A stretch of DNA of 64,000 nt from Mesocentrotus franciscanus. Taxonomy: Eukaryota; Echinodermata; Echinoidea; Camarodonta; Strongylocentrotidae. The stretch's first letter is position 1. Each line of letters opens with the position of its first letter. The DNA lies in NCBI GenBank assembly GCA_037976565.1, contig CP137666.1, forward strand, positions 5,808,060 through 5,872,059, given 5' to 3'. Below, piece after piece: positions 55,401 through 64,000 of the stretch. The notes under the pieces were generated by a model, which ran no database searches, was not told where the DNA came from, and saw only the letters and a program-made list of their open reading frames with translations. The position numbers and the translations under genes are program-made.

Positions 55401-57529
55401 ATATGTCCATAATTGACATTTTTATCCAGGTCACAATTCATATACTTCAAAGTAATTTTGTGTCTGACAAATATCCCTATTTAGGATCTCACTTTTCAAT
55501 GATTTCATCATATTTAATCAATTCAGCATGCAAGCGGAAGCCCATATAGGCCTACAGCTTGAATTACAGTGAGCCCCAACTGGACAGCTCAATTTGAGAT
55601 GCTAAGATTACTAGGTCAGTTTGTTCCTTATTTCTCACTTCCTACAAGGCCTTCAAATAATTAGCTTGCACAAAAGTTAGTCAACACCTATTTTTAATTT
55701 TAAAAACGATGAGCAAATTAAAAAAAAAAAAAAAACTTACTTACACCTTTCAAGAGGGATTGGTTCAGATTCAATATGAAACAACTTCTCCGATATGTGT
55801 GCATATTTATTCCATTAAATAATAATAAAGTGATAATCTGGCAGCTTAATTACTTTTCATATTGGCCTCATAACTTTCATGACCTACATGTACATGACGT
55901 GGGTAATAAGCCATAGTTAATAAAAAGAAGATGTCCTTTGTAATTACAATATGCTTGGCATGCCAAATCTTCCACACATGGACAATGCTATGGTGTGCTA
56001 CAGGAAAGGAATCGTCACCAAGCCTAGCAATTTTGATTGTAATAATCACAATAACTACCGTCAGTGTTATGATAAAATCATGGTCTTATGAATACAGATT
56101 GGTATGACTGCAAGATCTAAAGCTCATTACAACAAAACCATTCAGTTGAGGAACTTCCTACCAAATATAAACAAAATTACATTTGAATTTTTTTTAATGT
56201 GATATTACAGTCAAATTTTCAAATTTGAAATATTTCATAAGCCTGAATGGCAAAGATTTGGTTGATTACCACTCAGTTTTGTGATGTGACTTGAGATGGA
56301 TTATAAGTCGCAATATCTTTGTTTCACTCCTAGCTATATTCCCTTCCCATTTCCCATCACTATACTCTCATTCCCTCATCACCTTATACTTGTCTCACAC
56401 GTCATGCTTGGTCTGGATATCGTTATCAAAATATTTGGCCTCGGGAGAAAAAATATAACTTAATGTCCAATATCTACTGCACTACCAAAAACTGACATAC
56501 ACAGCAGCTGACAAGTTTGTACAATTGCGAAGGAAGTTGTTAATTATTTGGAACCTCAAGCATTTCTTCTAGGAGGACAGATAATTTGCTTCATTTCAAA
56601 TTCTGACTGCAACCATTTTCTTGCGTGAACAGGTGTTGTAAGGAAAAGCAAACATGTATGATGTTGATTATCATTGATTTATGGTTTAAAATAATTGAGG
56701 ATATTCATGACCACAAGACAGTCGCTTCCAAACGTCTTCATGTTGCACTAAAATCTAATTTTGAGAAATGAATAGAATTCACAGATGGTTCATAAAATTG
56801 AAATTGAAATTTTTAATTGAAATGTTACTTAAGAGAAATTGAAATCATACAATGGTATTAGGAAATAATTTTGTAGTGTAAAAACTATCATAACCATCAT
56901 TTAAAGATACTATGTCCCTTTTGCAGCCAACATCAAATTCTGTAGAACTTTGCAGGAATTATGAATATGTCATGTATGTCCTATCTGTGAAATTTAAAAG
57001 TTAGCAGTGTCCTAGTATTCAAATTATGCCAGAAAACCCGTTTACTTTCTAGACTTCACTGTCAGACACTATTGAGTGACTGACACCTTTTTTTCTTTGG
57101 TAATAACATACATAAAATGAGCTGTAACAGGTACATGAGCACTTGTCTACATCAATAACCAACTACTTGAAATGGCCAAAATTAAACTGATTGAATCTTT
57201 GCGCAGCACAAAACGTACGACCATTCGGTACAAGGGTCTGAAAATCAGACTATTACTTAGGTGATTGCAATCACTCATGTCGATTCGACAACTAATGGTC
57301 GTTACTTTCCCACAAAAAGCCATTTCAAACCCTTTCATTTAGAGGAAAGTTCTAAATAAGTATTGTCTTTCAAATGCCGTTGGAATTGAACCTTTTCAGT
57401 TTTTGACCTGCAAATGGGACATACATGTAGTACCTTTAAAGCACTATTCAATTAAAACAATTAAAAAATGAAGTAAATACTCAAAAATAATTTTAAAATT
57501 CCCCCCATCTACTGAAGACCATGGATGTA

Positions 57530-57571
<42 letters not shown>

Positions 57572-60500
57572 AACTTCTGAAACTGTAACAACACATGCCT
57601 TTTCTTCCCGTACTCTGGCCATGTTTTCATTCAGTTCTGTTTACTTATCATAATTATCAAACAAACTATAACATCACAAAGCAAATGGCTTCATTTAGTG
57701 CTTTGGCTTTAATGAACAAAATAAAGTATCACTGATTCACTGAGCTGTTGGATTCCACACAAATATTATCAATAACATCCCAAATTTTACCTTGAATTCA
57801 TTTTGAGTAATAAATGACCTCAATTAAAACATGTGTAACTTGTAGGAAACATTAAATCCCAGCCTTGGATCGTAATGCTGGTGAGTCAGACATATAAAGT
57901 ACAGTTTAGGATCTGGAAATTTGCCACAGATCTGAGTTTAATTAAGTCAGACTATATATAGCACTGAAGGAAAGAAGCAATGAGATAGTATGAGAGAGGA
58001 ATGAGAAAGAAAGAGGGGAGGAGAGAGGGAGAGAAGGAGAGAGATGGGAAGGAGGCAGAGAGAGGATGAGAAGGACAAAAGAGAGGGGAAAATGTAGGGA
58101 GGGAGGGAAGGTAGGAAGAAAGAGAAAGAGAGAAGGGCAGTGAGAATAGATGTGAAAAAGAGAAAGGGGGAGAGGAGAGAAAAGGGGAGAGGAGAGAAAA
58201 GGGGAGAGGAGAGAAAAGGGGAGAGGAGAGAAAGGGGGAGAGGGGAGAGGGAGAAAAAAAGAGTGACACACAGACAGACACAGAAACACAGAGAGATGGT
58301 AGGGTGTTGGAAACTTGGAAAAGTTCTGCATTACTACATTTCTATGATTTGTTAAAGAGTAGTCACAGAGAACAGATGAAATCAATTATCTAACTTTGAT
58401 ACATGTATATGTAAAATTCAATTCATATACATTATAAATCAAATCTGGATCATGCCTTTCTGAGTAAAAGTTTTGGTTTGATTTATGGTTTTCTGTGAGA
58501 AAATAACAAGAATGATATAATGTATGTAAGAATATAACATCATTTTTCAAATCACGACATGTGTACATGTATACAACATAGAACATAGAATTTACCTTGT
58601 TCATAGAAGGATATAGGTCTAAGTTCATTCCCATGCATCTGGTAATCATTTGGCTGTCTTTTTGTGCATATTCGACATTTGAGTCAACAAAGTTTACCTG
58701 ATTAAAATTGCCATGTCTCAGTCTATGCTATATTTGGATTTCCCCTTTAAATTCTACAAGCATTTGGGATGAACAGGAAATCTTGGAAATTTCAAAGGAA
58801 CAGGTGATAAGAATATCCATCAACTTTACCCTCACACCACCCACTTGCTAATCCCTTTTCTAAGAGACACAATTAAATTGGATATAGAGCAGAATTTATA
58901 TAAAACTCATTAATACACCTGTTATTAATTAGAAAGCATTGATTTGTAGATGATGGATTTCAGATCTTACAGTAGGTACAAATGACATCGTCTCCCCACC
59001 CCCCCCCCTCTTCCGTCTCTGCCAGTACGTCTGTCACTGTCTCTGTGTCTGTTTTCTCTCTCTCTCTCTTCCTCCCTCCCTCCCTCCTCCCCTCTCACAC
59101 CTCCCTCCTTTTCTCCCCCTCTCTCTCTCTCTCTCTCTCTTCCTCCCCTCCCTCCTCCCCCTTTCACACCTCCCTCCTTTTCTCCCTCTCTCTCTCTCTT
59201 CCCCTCTCTCCCTCGCCTTCTCCCTTCCTTTCTCTACCCTGCTTTCTGTCTGTCCCATCATCACCACACATCCTTCCCTCTTCCTTTTCATTCATTCTCT
59301 TCGTCTGTCCATATTGTGTTGATTATCACTTTATTGACTGCTTACTTCCTTGTGTCAGACAAGGTTATGAATTTCATTCTGACGAGTTTGTCAACAGTTT
59401 CATTTTATGTCACACCTGTATAGCTAGGCCAAGAGGTAATGGAAATATCTCAAGAAATATGAGAGATTGAATTTTTTTTCTTCTGATTTTCTATGTCATT
59501 TGTTGTTAAAGCAAATGATTAATTATAAATGTATAACATGTTTTTGGAATATAAAGACCAAAAACTGTAAACCAGAACCTAAAGATTTTAACAGCAGATC
59601 TTGAAGTTAAATGATGTCAACTTGCAATAATGATCAATCATAACTAACTGACATTCTTGCTTAATGAAAGATGCATGAAAATACAATTCTGCATAAAATT
59701 CTATTTCAAGAGATTATAATAAAATTGCCCAAAGTTGAATGATTTTGCTATTCAGCTTTTTAGATTAAAGAAGGACAGATCATTCTTTCATTCTGTATAT
59801 TGTGATCAGTCATTGGGTTATGATGTACAAGAAACAATTCACAAGGGGCTGCACATGGTCATTTTGGCATTTTGTCATAAGGACATCTGTTGATATTTAG
59901 CCTCAAAGCCTACAAACTTGCCCATGGATTAGCAGAACAGAGTTGTTATTATTGGTCAACATCACACAATAAATAAATAAAGGTGCAGTGACTCTGTGGT
60001 AATGCAGGGGTCTTGTAACCAGGAGGTCCCGGGTTCAAAACCAAATTGATGTGATAAGGTCTTTTGGTAAGGCATTAATCTGCAATACCATGTCCCTCAG
60101 AGAGGACTTAAAGCTTGTTACTTACTTACAAGCACACACATGCTTTCTTAGCAGTCAGGTTTTAACAAACAAACAAAAATTGTAATATATCAGTCTTTAA
60201 AAAGTCAGCCTTATATAACCTAGTCTTGATCTTTGACTGGTCATTCAAATCTATTCCCTATCTCCTTTTTACTGTATGGTAGTTCAATGACTATTTCATA
60301 TTTTTTCTTCCAATAAACTTGGCTCACTGCAAGTAAAGACATTGAATCTGTGCAACACATCTGTGGGGAAGATAACTGAGGAACCCCCTGATACACTTTG
60401 ATTACAAATACAGGATTCATGCCCAGCCACAATCATGAATGAATGAATGAGAGTCAACTGCTTAATTACATTTAATCCTACAGGCCCTGCATGGGTACTG

Positions 60501-62020
60501 AATTTAATCCCTATAAAACAGCCCTGCCTACTTTTTGAAGCTGCCAGCGGGTTGCTATCCTACTTTACAAATATTAGTGTAAAAAACGCTATTTATTTTG
60601 GTGACACACATTTTGAATCCACAGTCATAAATATAAATCAATCGCACTGTATTCGCACATATGTATATATATGTATGCATTTCTGTTTATTTCATGTTCG
60701 TGTAATATATCACCAAGTTTCATAAATGCATGCATGCCTGAATAATTCAGGGAATCTGTCTGTAATATAGTCTACCAATTTGATTTTATTTGTTTATCTA
60801 TATTATTTTGATCATATAAAACTTGTTGTATCATGCCAACCAGTGTTGCCTGTCCTATATATTTCTCTTTCTCTTTCTGGTTCAAACCATACTTTGCCAT
60901 TACTTTGAATGTCACTTTGGGAATGCGTAAATCTAACAGAAAAGCATAAATCAAGAATCCCCCAAACAAAGATGTGAACAGATATTTTCTTCAAACAACA
61001 TGCAGTATAAAACAGCTTGGGGACAAGATTAAACAGGACAAAAAGAGGTGGGAACATCGGGGAACCAAGAATAAAATCAATTCTAGGACAACTGTTCTCT
61101 ACCAAAATGCACACAGTCAAACAGTTGTTAACTTCCTATTGAGGTACCCCCAGAAATGCCATGGTTTAACAATAGGTCTTTTGTTCTTGTGACTAATATT
61201 GCATTAAAGGTGAATTTCTATTTTCAGGTATGACACACTTCGTCTACGGTGATAGGTGTCACCATATGGCACACTTATCAGGCAATGAGGAGGGAAAATC
61301 TCAAGTGTTAAATATTCATCCAAAAAAAATGAAACCAATTTTTAAAAAATGATCGTGATTTAGGTGGGGTGGGAAGGGGGTGTCACAATACATTAGTGGC
61401 TTCGTAGACCATGCTCATGGAAAATATCTGTGGTATGTCTGGAGAAAGCAACTGGTTGGGAAATAAACCAAAGCTATTTTCATCAAAAACCACAAGACCA
61501 TAATACTGATACAGTAAAATCTACATGAGTGGATGAGTACCGGTATTCAACTTAATTAGTCTCATAACTGACTTCTTTCGACAAGACTATCATCTAATTA
61601 TACCCGTTAATGAAAAATCACTTGAGTTCTCAGGTTAAAAAATCCCTAAGAAATGTAAAGATAATGAAATAAACAATGGGTGCTTCTTTGCAATGTCCTA
61701 TATGACTGACGTACATATTTTCCCCATTTATTTCTTTCAAGAACAAAAAAACAAAAAAACATGATATGACCATCTAACAATGTTGGTGAAACCAGAAAGA
61801 TCAATTAGTCAATAGTACAGTATATCAAGACATTTTCGGAATCGACAAAAAGTGTGAATTATCATTATCCTTCATAATGGGCTAGTCCAGTATGACGAAA
61901 ATTCCTTACCAAATTCTTCCACGTAGTCAATACACTCTCGGACAATCTTGGGTAGCTCAATATTATCATACAGCTTAGATTTGGCAACAGCAGCTTCCAA
62001 AAGTATCCCAAATATTGGCT
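41661..62020 (-). CDS. RALBP1: RALBP1/RLIP76 homologue, RhoGAP and Ral-binding protein (5' end outside window)
   Basis: Twelve minus-strand coding exons: 62020-61910, 54381-54175, 52612-52494, 51979-51849, 50484-50425, 48256-48175, 47177-47121, 46360-46189, 45971-45717, 45157-44937, 42583-42521, 42062-41661 (stop). Every junction is GT/AG and keeps phase, giving about 625 residues. Order: RhoGAP domain (PIFGILLEAAV, VRECIDYVEEFG, GIYRLSGVKSKVEAL with the catalytic Arg, LYLRELPDTIL, QNLSIVMCPT); Ral-binding coiled coil (LILAKMHEELNRG, LWEVQRVVTQLKRKLR); an acidic Glu/Lys-rich insert; C-terminal coiled coils (QAEVVAEHDEL, EDEEELQRILEGLIRENEEL, NIHNEREACAELRVQIKLQ). Human RALBP1 has closely matching segments in the same order; it is a Ral effector and Rac/Cdc42 GAP acting in endocytosis and mitochondrial fission. 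The basic N-terminal part that precedes PIFG is missing and must lie beyond 64000. Confidence 0.96.
42790..43357. mobile_element. Large foldback element in a RALBP1 intron, possibly Penelope-derived
   Basis: The arms 42790-42998 and 43139-43357 are inverted copies, over 90% alike by eye, around a 140 bp GC-rich spacer that itself holds CCAATCAGCAGGC and its complement GCCTGCTGATTGG. Each arm has TATAAAAGACGCTTGCTTAC pointing outwards, then CTGACGAAGTGTTGCAGCGG and CACGAAACGTC. It lies between the exons 45157-44937 and 42583-42521. Confidence 0.85.
43992..44104. mobile_element. GCAATCGATTGC-rich MITE, copy 1
   Basis: Inverted ends TGGGGCGTTGCAAGAA and TTCTTGCAACACCCA, filled with TTGCAATTGATTGCAA-type palindromes. 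The left flank is TAA; the right flank is AAT, so the target duplication is not clean. Confidence 0.7.
44219..44332. mobile_element. GCAATCGATTGC-rich MITE, copy 2 (TAA target duplication)
   Basis: Starts TGGGGCGATGCAAGAA, ends TTCTTGCAACGCCCCA, and is flanked by TAA on both sides as in PIF/Harbinger insertions. The interior is TTGCGATCAATTGCAA-like. No coding capacity. Confidence 0.75.
45717..45971 (-). other. RALBP1: Acidic Glu/Lys repeat exon in RALBP1
   Basis: An 84-codon exon encodes a run rich in Glu, Lys and Thr with a repeated TKEE/TKED motif (DTKEDTKEETKEATKEERKE). It has no counterpart in the human protein, where the equivalent stretch is about 20 residues. The reading frame is intact and both flanking junctions keep phase, so it is coding rather than a retained repeat. 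Confidence 0.8.
46408..46446. repeat. (TA)n microsatellite
   Basis: Uninterrupted TA run of about 36 bp, 50 bp upstream (in gene sense) of the RALBP1 exon 46360-46189. Confidence 0.95.
46486..46560. repeat. GAGCCAGA hairpin repeat, copy 1
   Basis: GTCTGTTCAGAGCCAGAGGG (left arm) pairs with CTCTTCTGGCTCCAAACAGA (right arm). An inner TTAACTC/GAGTTAA pair extends the stem. Related to 49815-49888 and 50281-50350. Confidence 0.75.
48838..48878 (+). repeat. Short tandem repeat GTGCATGATG
   Basis: Three units of about 13 bp (TGCATGATGGTG) in a RALBP1 intron. The open frame over it is not coding. Confidence 0.85.
49815..49888. repeat. GAGCCAGA hairpin repeat, copy 2
   Basis: CATCTGTTCAGAGTCAAAAG and its near-complement CTTTTGGCTCTTAACAGATG close a stem with GGGCCTTAACTC and an AAACCC side. 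Best-preserved of the three copies. Confidence 0.75.
50281..50350. repeat. GAGCCAGA hairpin repeat, copy 3 (decayed)
   Basis: GAGAGCCAGAAGGGCGTTAA pairs weakly with TGTCCTTTAGGCTCACAGCA. The left arm is intact; the right arm has several changes. Confidence 0.6.
50560..51138. mobile_element. Non-autonomous DNA transposon with AAAGGG ends, copy 2
   Basis: Starts TTAAAGGGCAATCCAACCTT and ends AAGGTTGGATTTCCCTTTAA, a long terminal inverted repeat. Interior blocks AAGTGCCTTTGCCCTCGGGG and GAAATATGAGATCACTACAG match copy 1 at 36834-37350 read in reverse. It is in a RALBP1 intron. Confidence 0.8.
51595..51830 (-). mobile_element. Second SINE family, minus orientation
   Basis: On the minus strand: GGGTTCAATCCCCAGTAC (box B-like), AAGCAAGGCACTTTATCTAC, CCACCCAGGTGTTAATGGGT and ACCTGGGAGG. 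It abuts the RALBP1 splice donor at 51848 (16-20 nt away). Confidence 0.7.
52690..53216. mobile_element. Related AAAGGGG-ended element
   Basis: The left end TGGAGAGGTCCACCCTGTCA (then TTAAGTTGG) is matched by the right end reading, in reverse, AAAGGGGAAGTCACCCTGAT (then ATTAAATTGG). The interior carries AGAAAATGAGAGAGGC and GTTTCTCTCACTTTTCTG as inverted partners. It resembles the 36834 and 50560 elements in end structure. Confidence 0.65.
53526..53680. repeat. Inverted repeat around ATATTGACTGCTT
   Basis: ACAAATATTGACTGCTTTGA and GGTATGGTTAAAA (53540-53572) are matched in reverse by TTTTAACCGTAATCC and AAGCAGTCAATATTTGTTTT (53622-53667). The central loop is about 50 bp. Confidence 0.7.
57537..57567. 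repeat. (TA)n microsatellite
   Basis: About 15 TA units after a poly(A) run, in the long first visible RALBP1 intron. Confidence 0.95.
57970..58262. repeat. GA-rich simple sequence with AGAGGAGAGAAAAGGGG units
   Basis: Purine-rich run containing four tandem GGGGAGAGGAGAGAAAA units at about 58165-58235. The open frames on both strands are compositional artefacts. Confidence 0.9.
58995..59250. repeat. CT-rich simple sequence with a tandem unit
   Basis: (CT)n runs with the phrase CACACCTCCCTCCTTTTCTC occurring twice (about 59096 and 59165), a tandem duplication of about 70 bp. Confidence 0.85.
59982..60178 (+). mobile_element. tRNA-derived SINE, plus orientation, older copy
   Basis: GTGACTCTGTGGTAATGC (box A region), CCGGGTTCAAAACC (box B), TTGGTAAGGCATTAATCTGC, TCAGAGAGGACTTAAAGC, TGCTTTCTTAGCAGTCAGGT, and an (AAAC)n-like tail. 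Same family as 34561-34767 with more changes and a short deletion. Confidence 0.85.
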
Positions 62021-64000
62021 CTGAAAGAAAAAAATAATAATAAAAATGAAGGAAAAAAATGATTGTAAAACAAAAGTATGATCAATTCAATCAAAGATTA
62101 AATCAAGGGACCAATTCAATCAATTTGTAGCAAATGCTAAAGATTACTTTAATCATAATGGAAATTACTGATTATGGGTTGGAAACGATTGGGGATTGTT
62201 CTTACAAAGGAAATCATGAAAGGGAATGTCCAAATGAGGGGAAGGGTAAAATTATTCGCATGGAATTTGGCATATATGTACTCTCTGCAAATAGAATCAT
62301 ATCTATGAAAAACTAGATTTGGACTAGCTATGGACTGTATATTGAAGAAGAAGAATATCTTTATTACTTCAATGAACACTTTGAAATAAATTCTGACCTG
62401 CCCTTTTTCTTCTCCTATAAGCTCAATTTTGTTTAATGTAAACATATTACAGTGTACCTAAAATAAATTTACTAGATCGAACATTACTTTCAGAATGCAT
62501 CTAAATTAGAGCTGCCAATTTTTGCAGTTAAGTGTGGTATTATTCCTCATGTAAAATGAGAAATTACTTACATTATTTTTTTCTCTCAATGTGACCACAC
62601 ATGCAAGAAATATCCCCACATGTAACTCACATTGACAAAAACAAATTAATTCAGGAATTCAAAAGCTGTACATAGCAAGTCTGCTGTGATTAGCCATAAA
62701 TTGATATATATTCCCTTTTAAAATGATAAGTACATTCCACATTCTTCTTGCATCAGACTTACAATGTATATTTGGCTGGATTGAAATGGATAGTGTAAAC
62801 AGATCCAAAGAAGATCACTTAACTTGGCAATGTTACGATGAGACAGTACCTATTACAGACATGTATATTTGTATATTTGTACACATTCCTTGAATCATAG
62901 GCACAAATATAATGTGCAATATGATATCTATATAGGGGAGCCTAGGAAGGCCGAGATTAAGATAAGCCATTGTTTAATCCCATCCGTCACACCCCTGCAG
63001 CTCCCCCTATTCATATCTTTAAAATGAGAACAACCATGTGCATGTAGTTATCATTGTACATAGAAAAAGGACAAAGTCAATTCGGTATGTGACCTAAATA
63101 AATAATTTAATTCATGCCTCAGTTACCTTCTCAATGATCTGATTAATAAAAGATCATCCATTCTTGTAATTGTTTGATATTGGTTGTAATTTTCATTTTT
63201 TCTTCTTCCATTTTTGACAGTATTTTGATATCCATTAATAGCTGAATAACCTCACTAACGTTCATTGCAGGATAATGTGCGAATCTTTTACAACATATAA
63301 CATCCTTGAACTTCCTGTTTTACGGCAATTAACCTCATAATTAATTAATATCATTTTCAAATAACCATCTTCATGTATATCAAGGCAGTAACCACCACTC
63401 TATCCTTTGCCAGTAATAACCCATGCCTATAAAACTAGATGTGCATTAATCATGCTATCCTAGCTATGAATACACATGTATAGCTGAAGGAGGAGGATGT
63501 CATGCACATAGTCATCACCAAATTTGTCAATTGTACATGTACATATTATACTTTTTTTCAACCTTTTCAGCAAATCTTAAAGCTAATCTTGAAGTCTGGT
63601 ATGGGAATCGTATTTTGAGAGAAAATTGCTATGATTTATTCTGGATTGTCTATCCTGCAGTAGATTGGTTGTTTGAACCAGTGAAATAAAAACAAACGCC
63701 CAAAAACTTACTTGGCATCATCTTCGATAAAAACCACAACTCCCATTTGCACAGTGACCTGTGTTAAGCACATGGTGTCGAGCCTACCTACCCGGATTTC
63801 CTTATCTTTCTACATGTATGCTCATTTCTCAGCCACTATACATTTTCTACCAAAATTGTTTAATACATGTCATTTATTTGTAATCTTGAACAGTCAGTGT
63901 AAGTTTCATTGGATTCTGAGAGAATAATTTTTAAAATCTGGGAAACTAGTGTGCTTTGGGTATTTTTTTTCTTTCTTGTAAGATAATTTGGAGGCAGTCC
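62021..64000. other. RALBP1 intron running off the right edge
   Basis: No convincing coding exon. The missing upstream exon should encode a Lys-rich basic region and end in phase 1; no such frame is present on the minus strand here, so it lies beyond 64000. Confidence 0.6.

Larger units (their letters stand above)
51849..62020 (-). other. RALBP1: RhoGAP domain exons of the RALBP1 homologue
   Basis: Four exons (62020-61910, 54381-54175, 52612-52494, 51979-51849) encode the GAP fold. The arginine finger sits in GIYRLSG at the start of the 54381 exon, and the conserved LYLRELP helix is intact, so GAP activity towards Rho-family GTPases is expected. The first codon of the 62020 exon is split (xAG), so the missing upstream exon must end in phase 1. 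A 7.5 kb intron follows the first exon. Confidence 0.9.

Noticed and set aside
57942..58385. Pro/Ser/Leu-rich minus-strand frames
   Set aside because: GA/CT simple sequence; the same composition is open in several frames.
58967..59470. Arg/Glu/Gly-rich and Ser/Leu/Pro-rich frames
   Set aside because: CT/GA simple sequence with a tandem unit; no coding signal.
63716..63765. Candidate upstream RALBP1 exon (minus strand, CACAG acceptor and AAGTAAGT donor)
   Set aside because: The peptide (VTVQMGVVVFIEDDAK) has no resemblance to the basic Lys-rich region expected before PIFG.

Overview
The window is animal nuclear DNA: AT-rich, with spliced genes using GT/AG introns, long introns, abundant microsatellites, MITEs, SINEs and decayed LINEs. 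The gene content (collagen-helix CTHRC1-like secreted proteins, TMEM232, a RALBP1/RLIP76 RhoGAP) and the tRNA-derived SINEs suggest an invertebrate deuterostome. A sea urchin or another echinoderm is the best guess, but the species cannot be proved from sequence alone.

Layout. 1-4360: repeats only, including a piggyBac-type MITE (TTAA ends), a tandem duplication and CT-rich simple sequence. 4361-12231: two tandem minus-strand genes for small CTHRC1-like proteins (194 and 195 aa). Each has four coding exons of nearly identical size, and a relic of a third last exon lies downstream. 12232-20315: no gene; an 'AAGTGCCCC' minisatellite split by a broken CR1-like LINE, a Tx1/L1-like LINE relic carrying a short ATT-tailed SINE, a 170 bp foldback and microsatellites. 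20316-35072: a 16-exon plus-strand TMEM232 homologue of about 1001 residues, with one apparent frameshift in exon 11 and a 3' UTR to about 36.6 kb. 41661-62020: the minus-strand RALBP1 homologue, 12 exons visible; its N-terminal exon(s) lie beyond the right edge. TMEM232 and RALBP1 converge.

How the genes relate. CTHRC1 proteins are secreted, TMEM232 is linked to sperm flagella and RALBP1 is a Ral effector with a RhoGAP domain. Nothing in the sequence suggests they form one pathway; apart from the CTHRC1 pair they are simply neighbours.

Points worth most attention: a sharp-edged near-identical tract in exon 3 of the two CTHRC1-like genes (probable gene conversion); the TMEM232 frameshift at 30218; a 570 bp foldback in a RALBP1 intron whose arms each carry an outward TATA box and a hammerhead-like CTGACGA...GAAAC motif; a family of three small hairpins in RALBP1 introns; and degenerate repeats that run from the TMEM232 stop codon into its 3' UTR. 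All exon coordinates come from reading splice sites, phase and remembered family similarity; no alignment or transcript was available.
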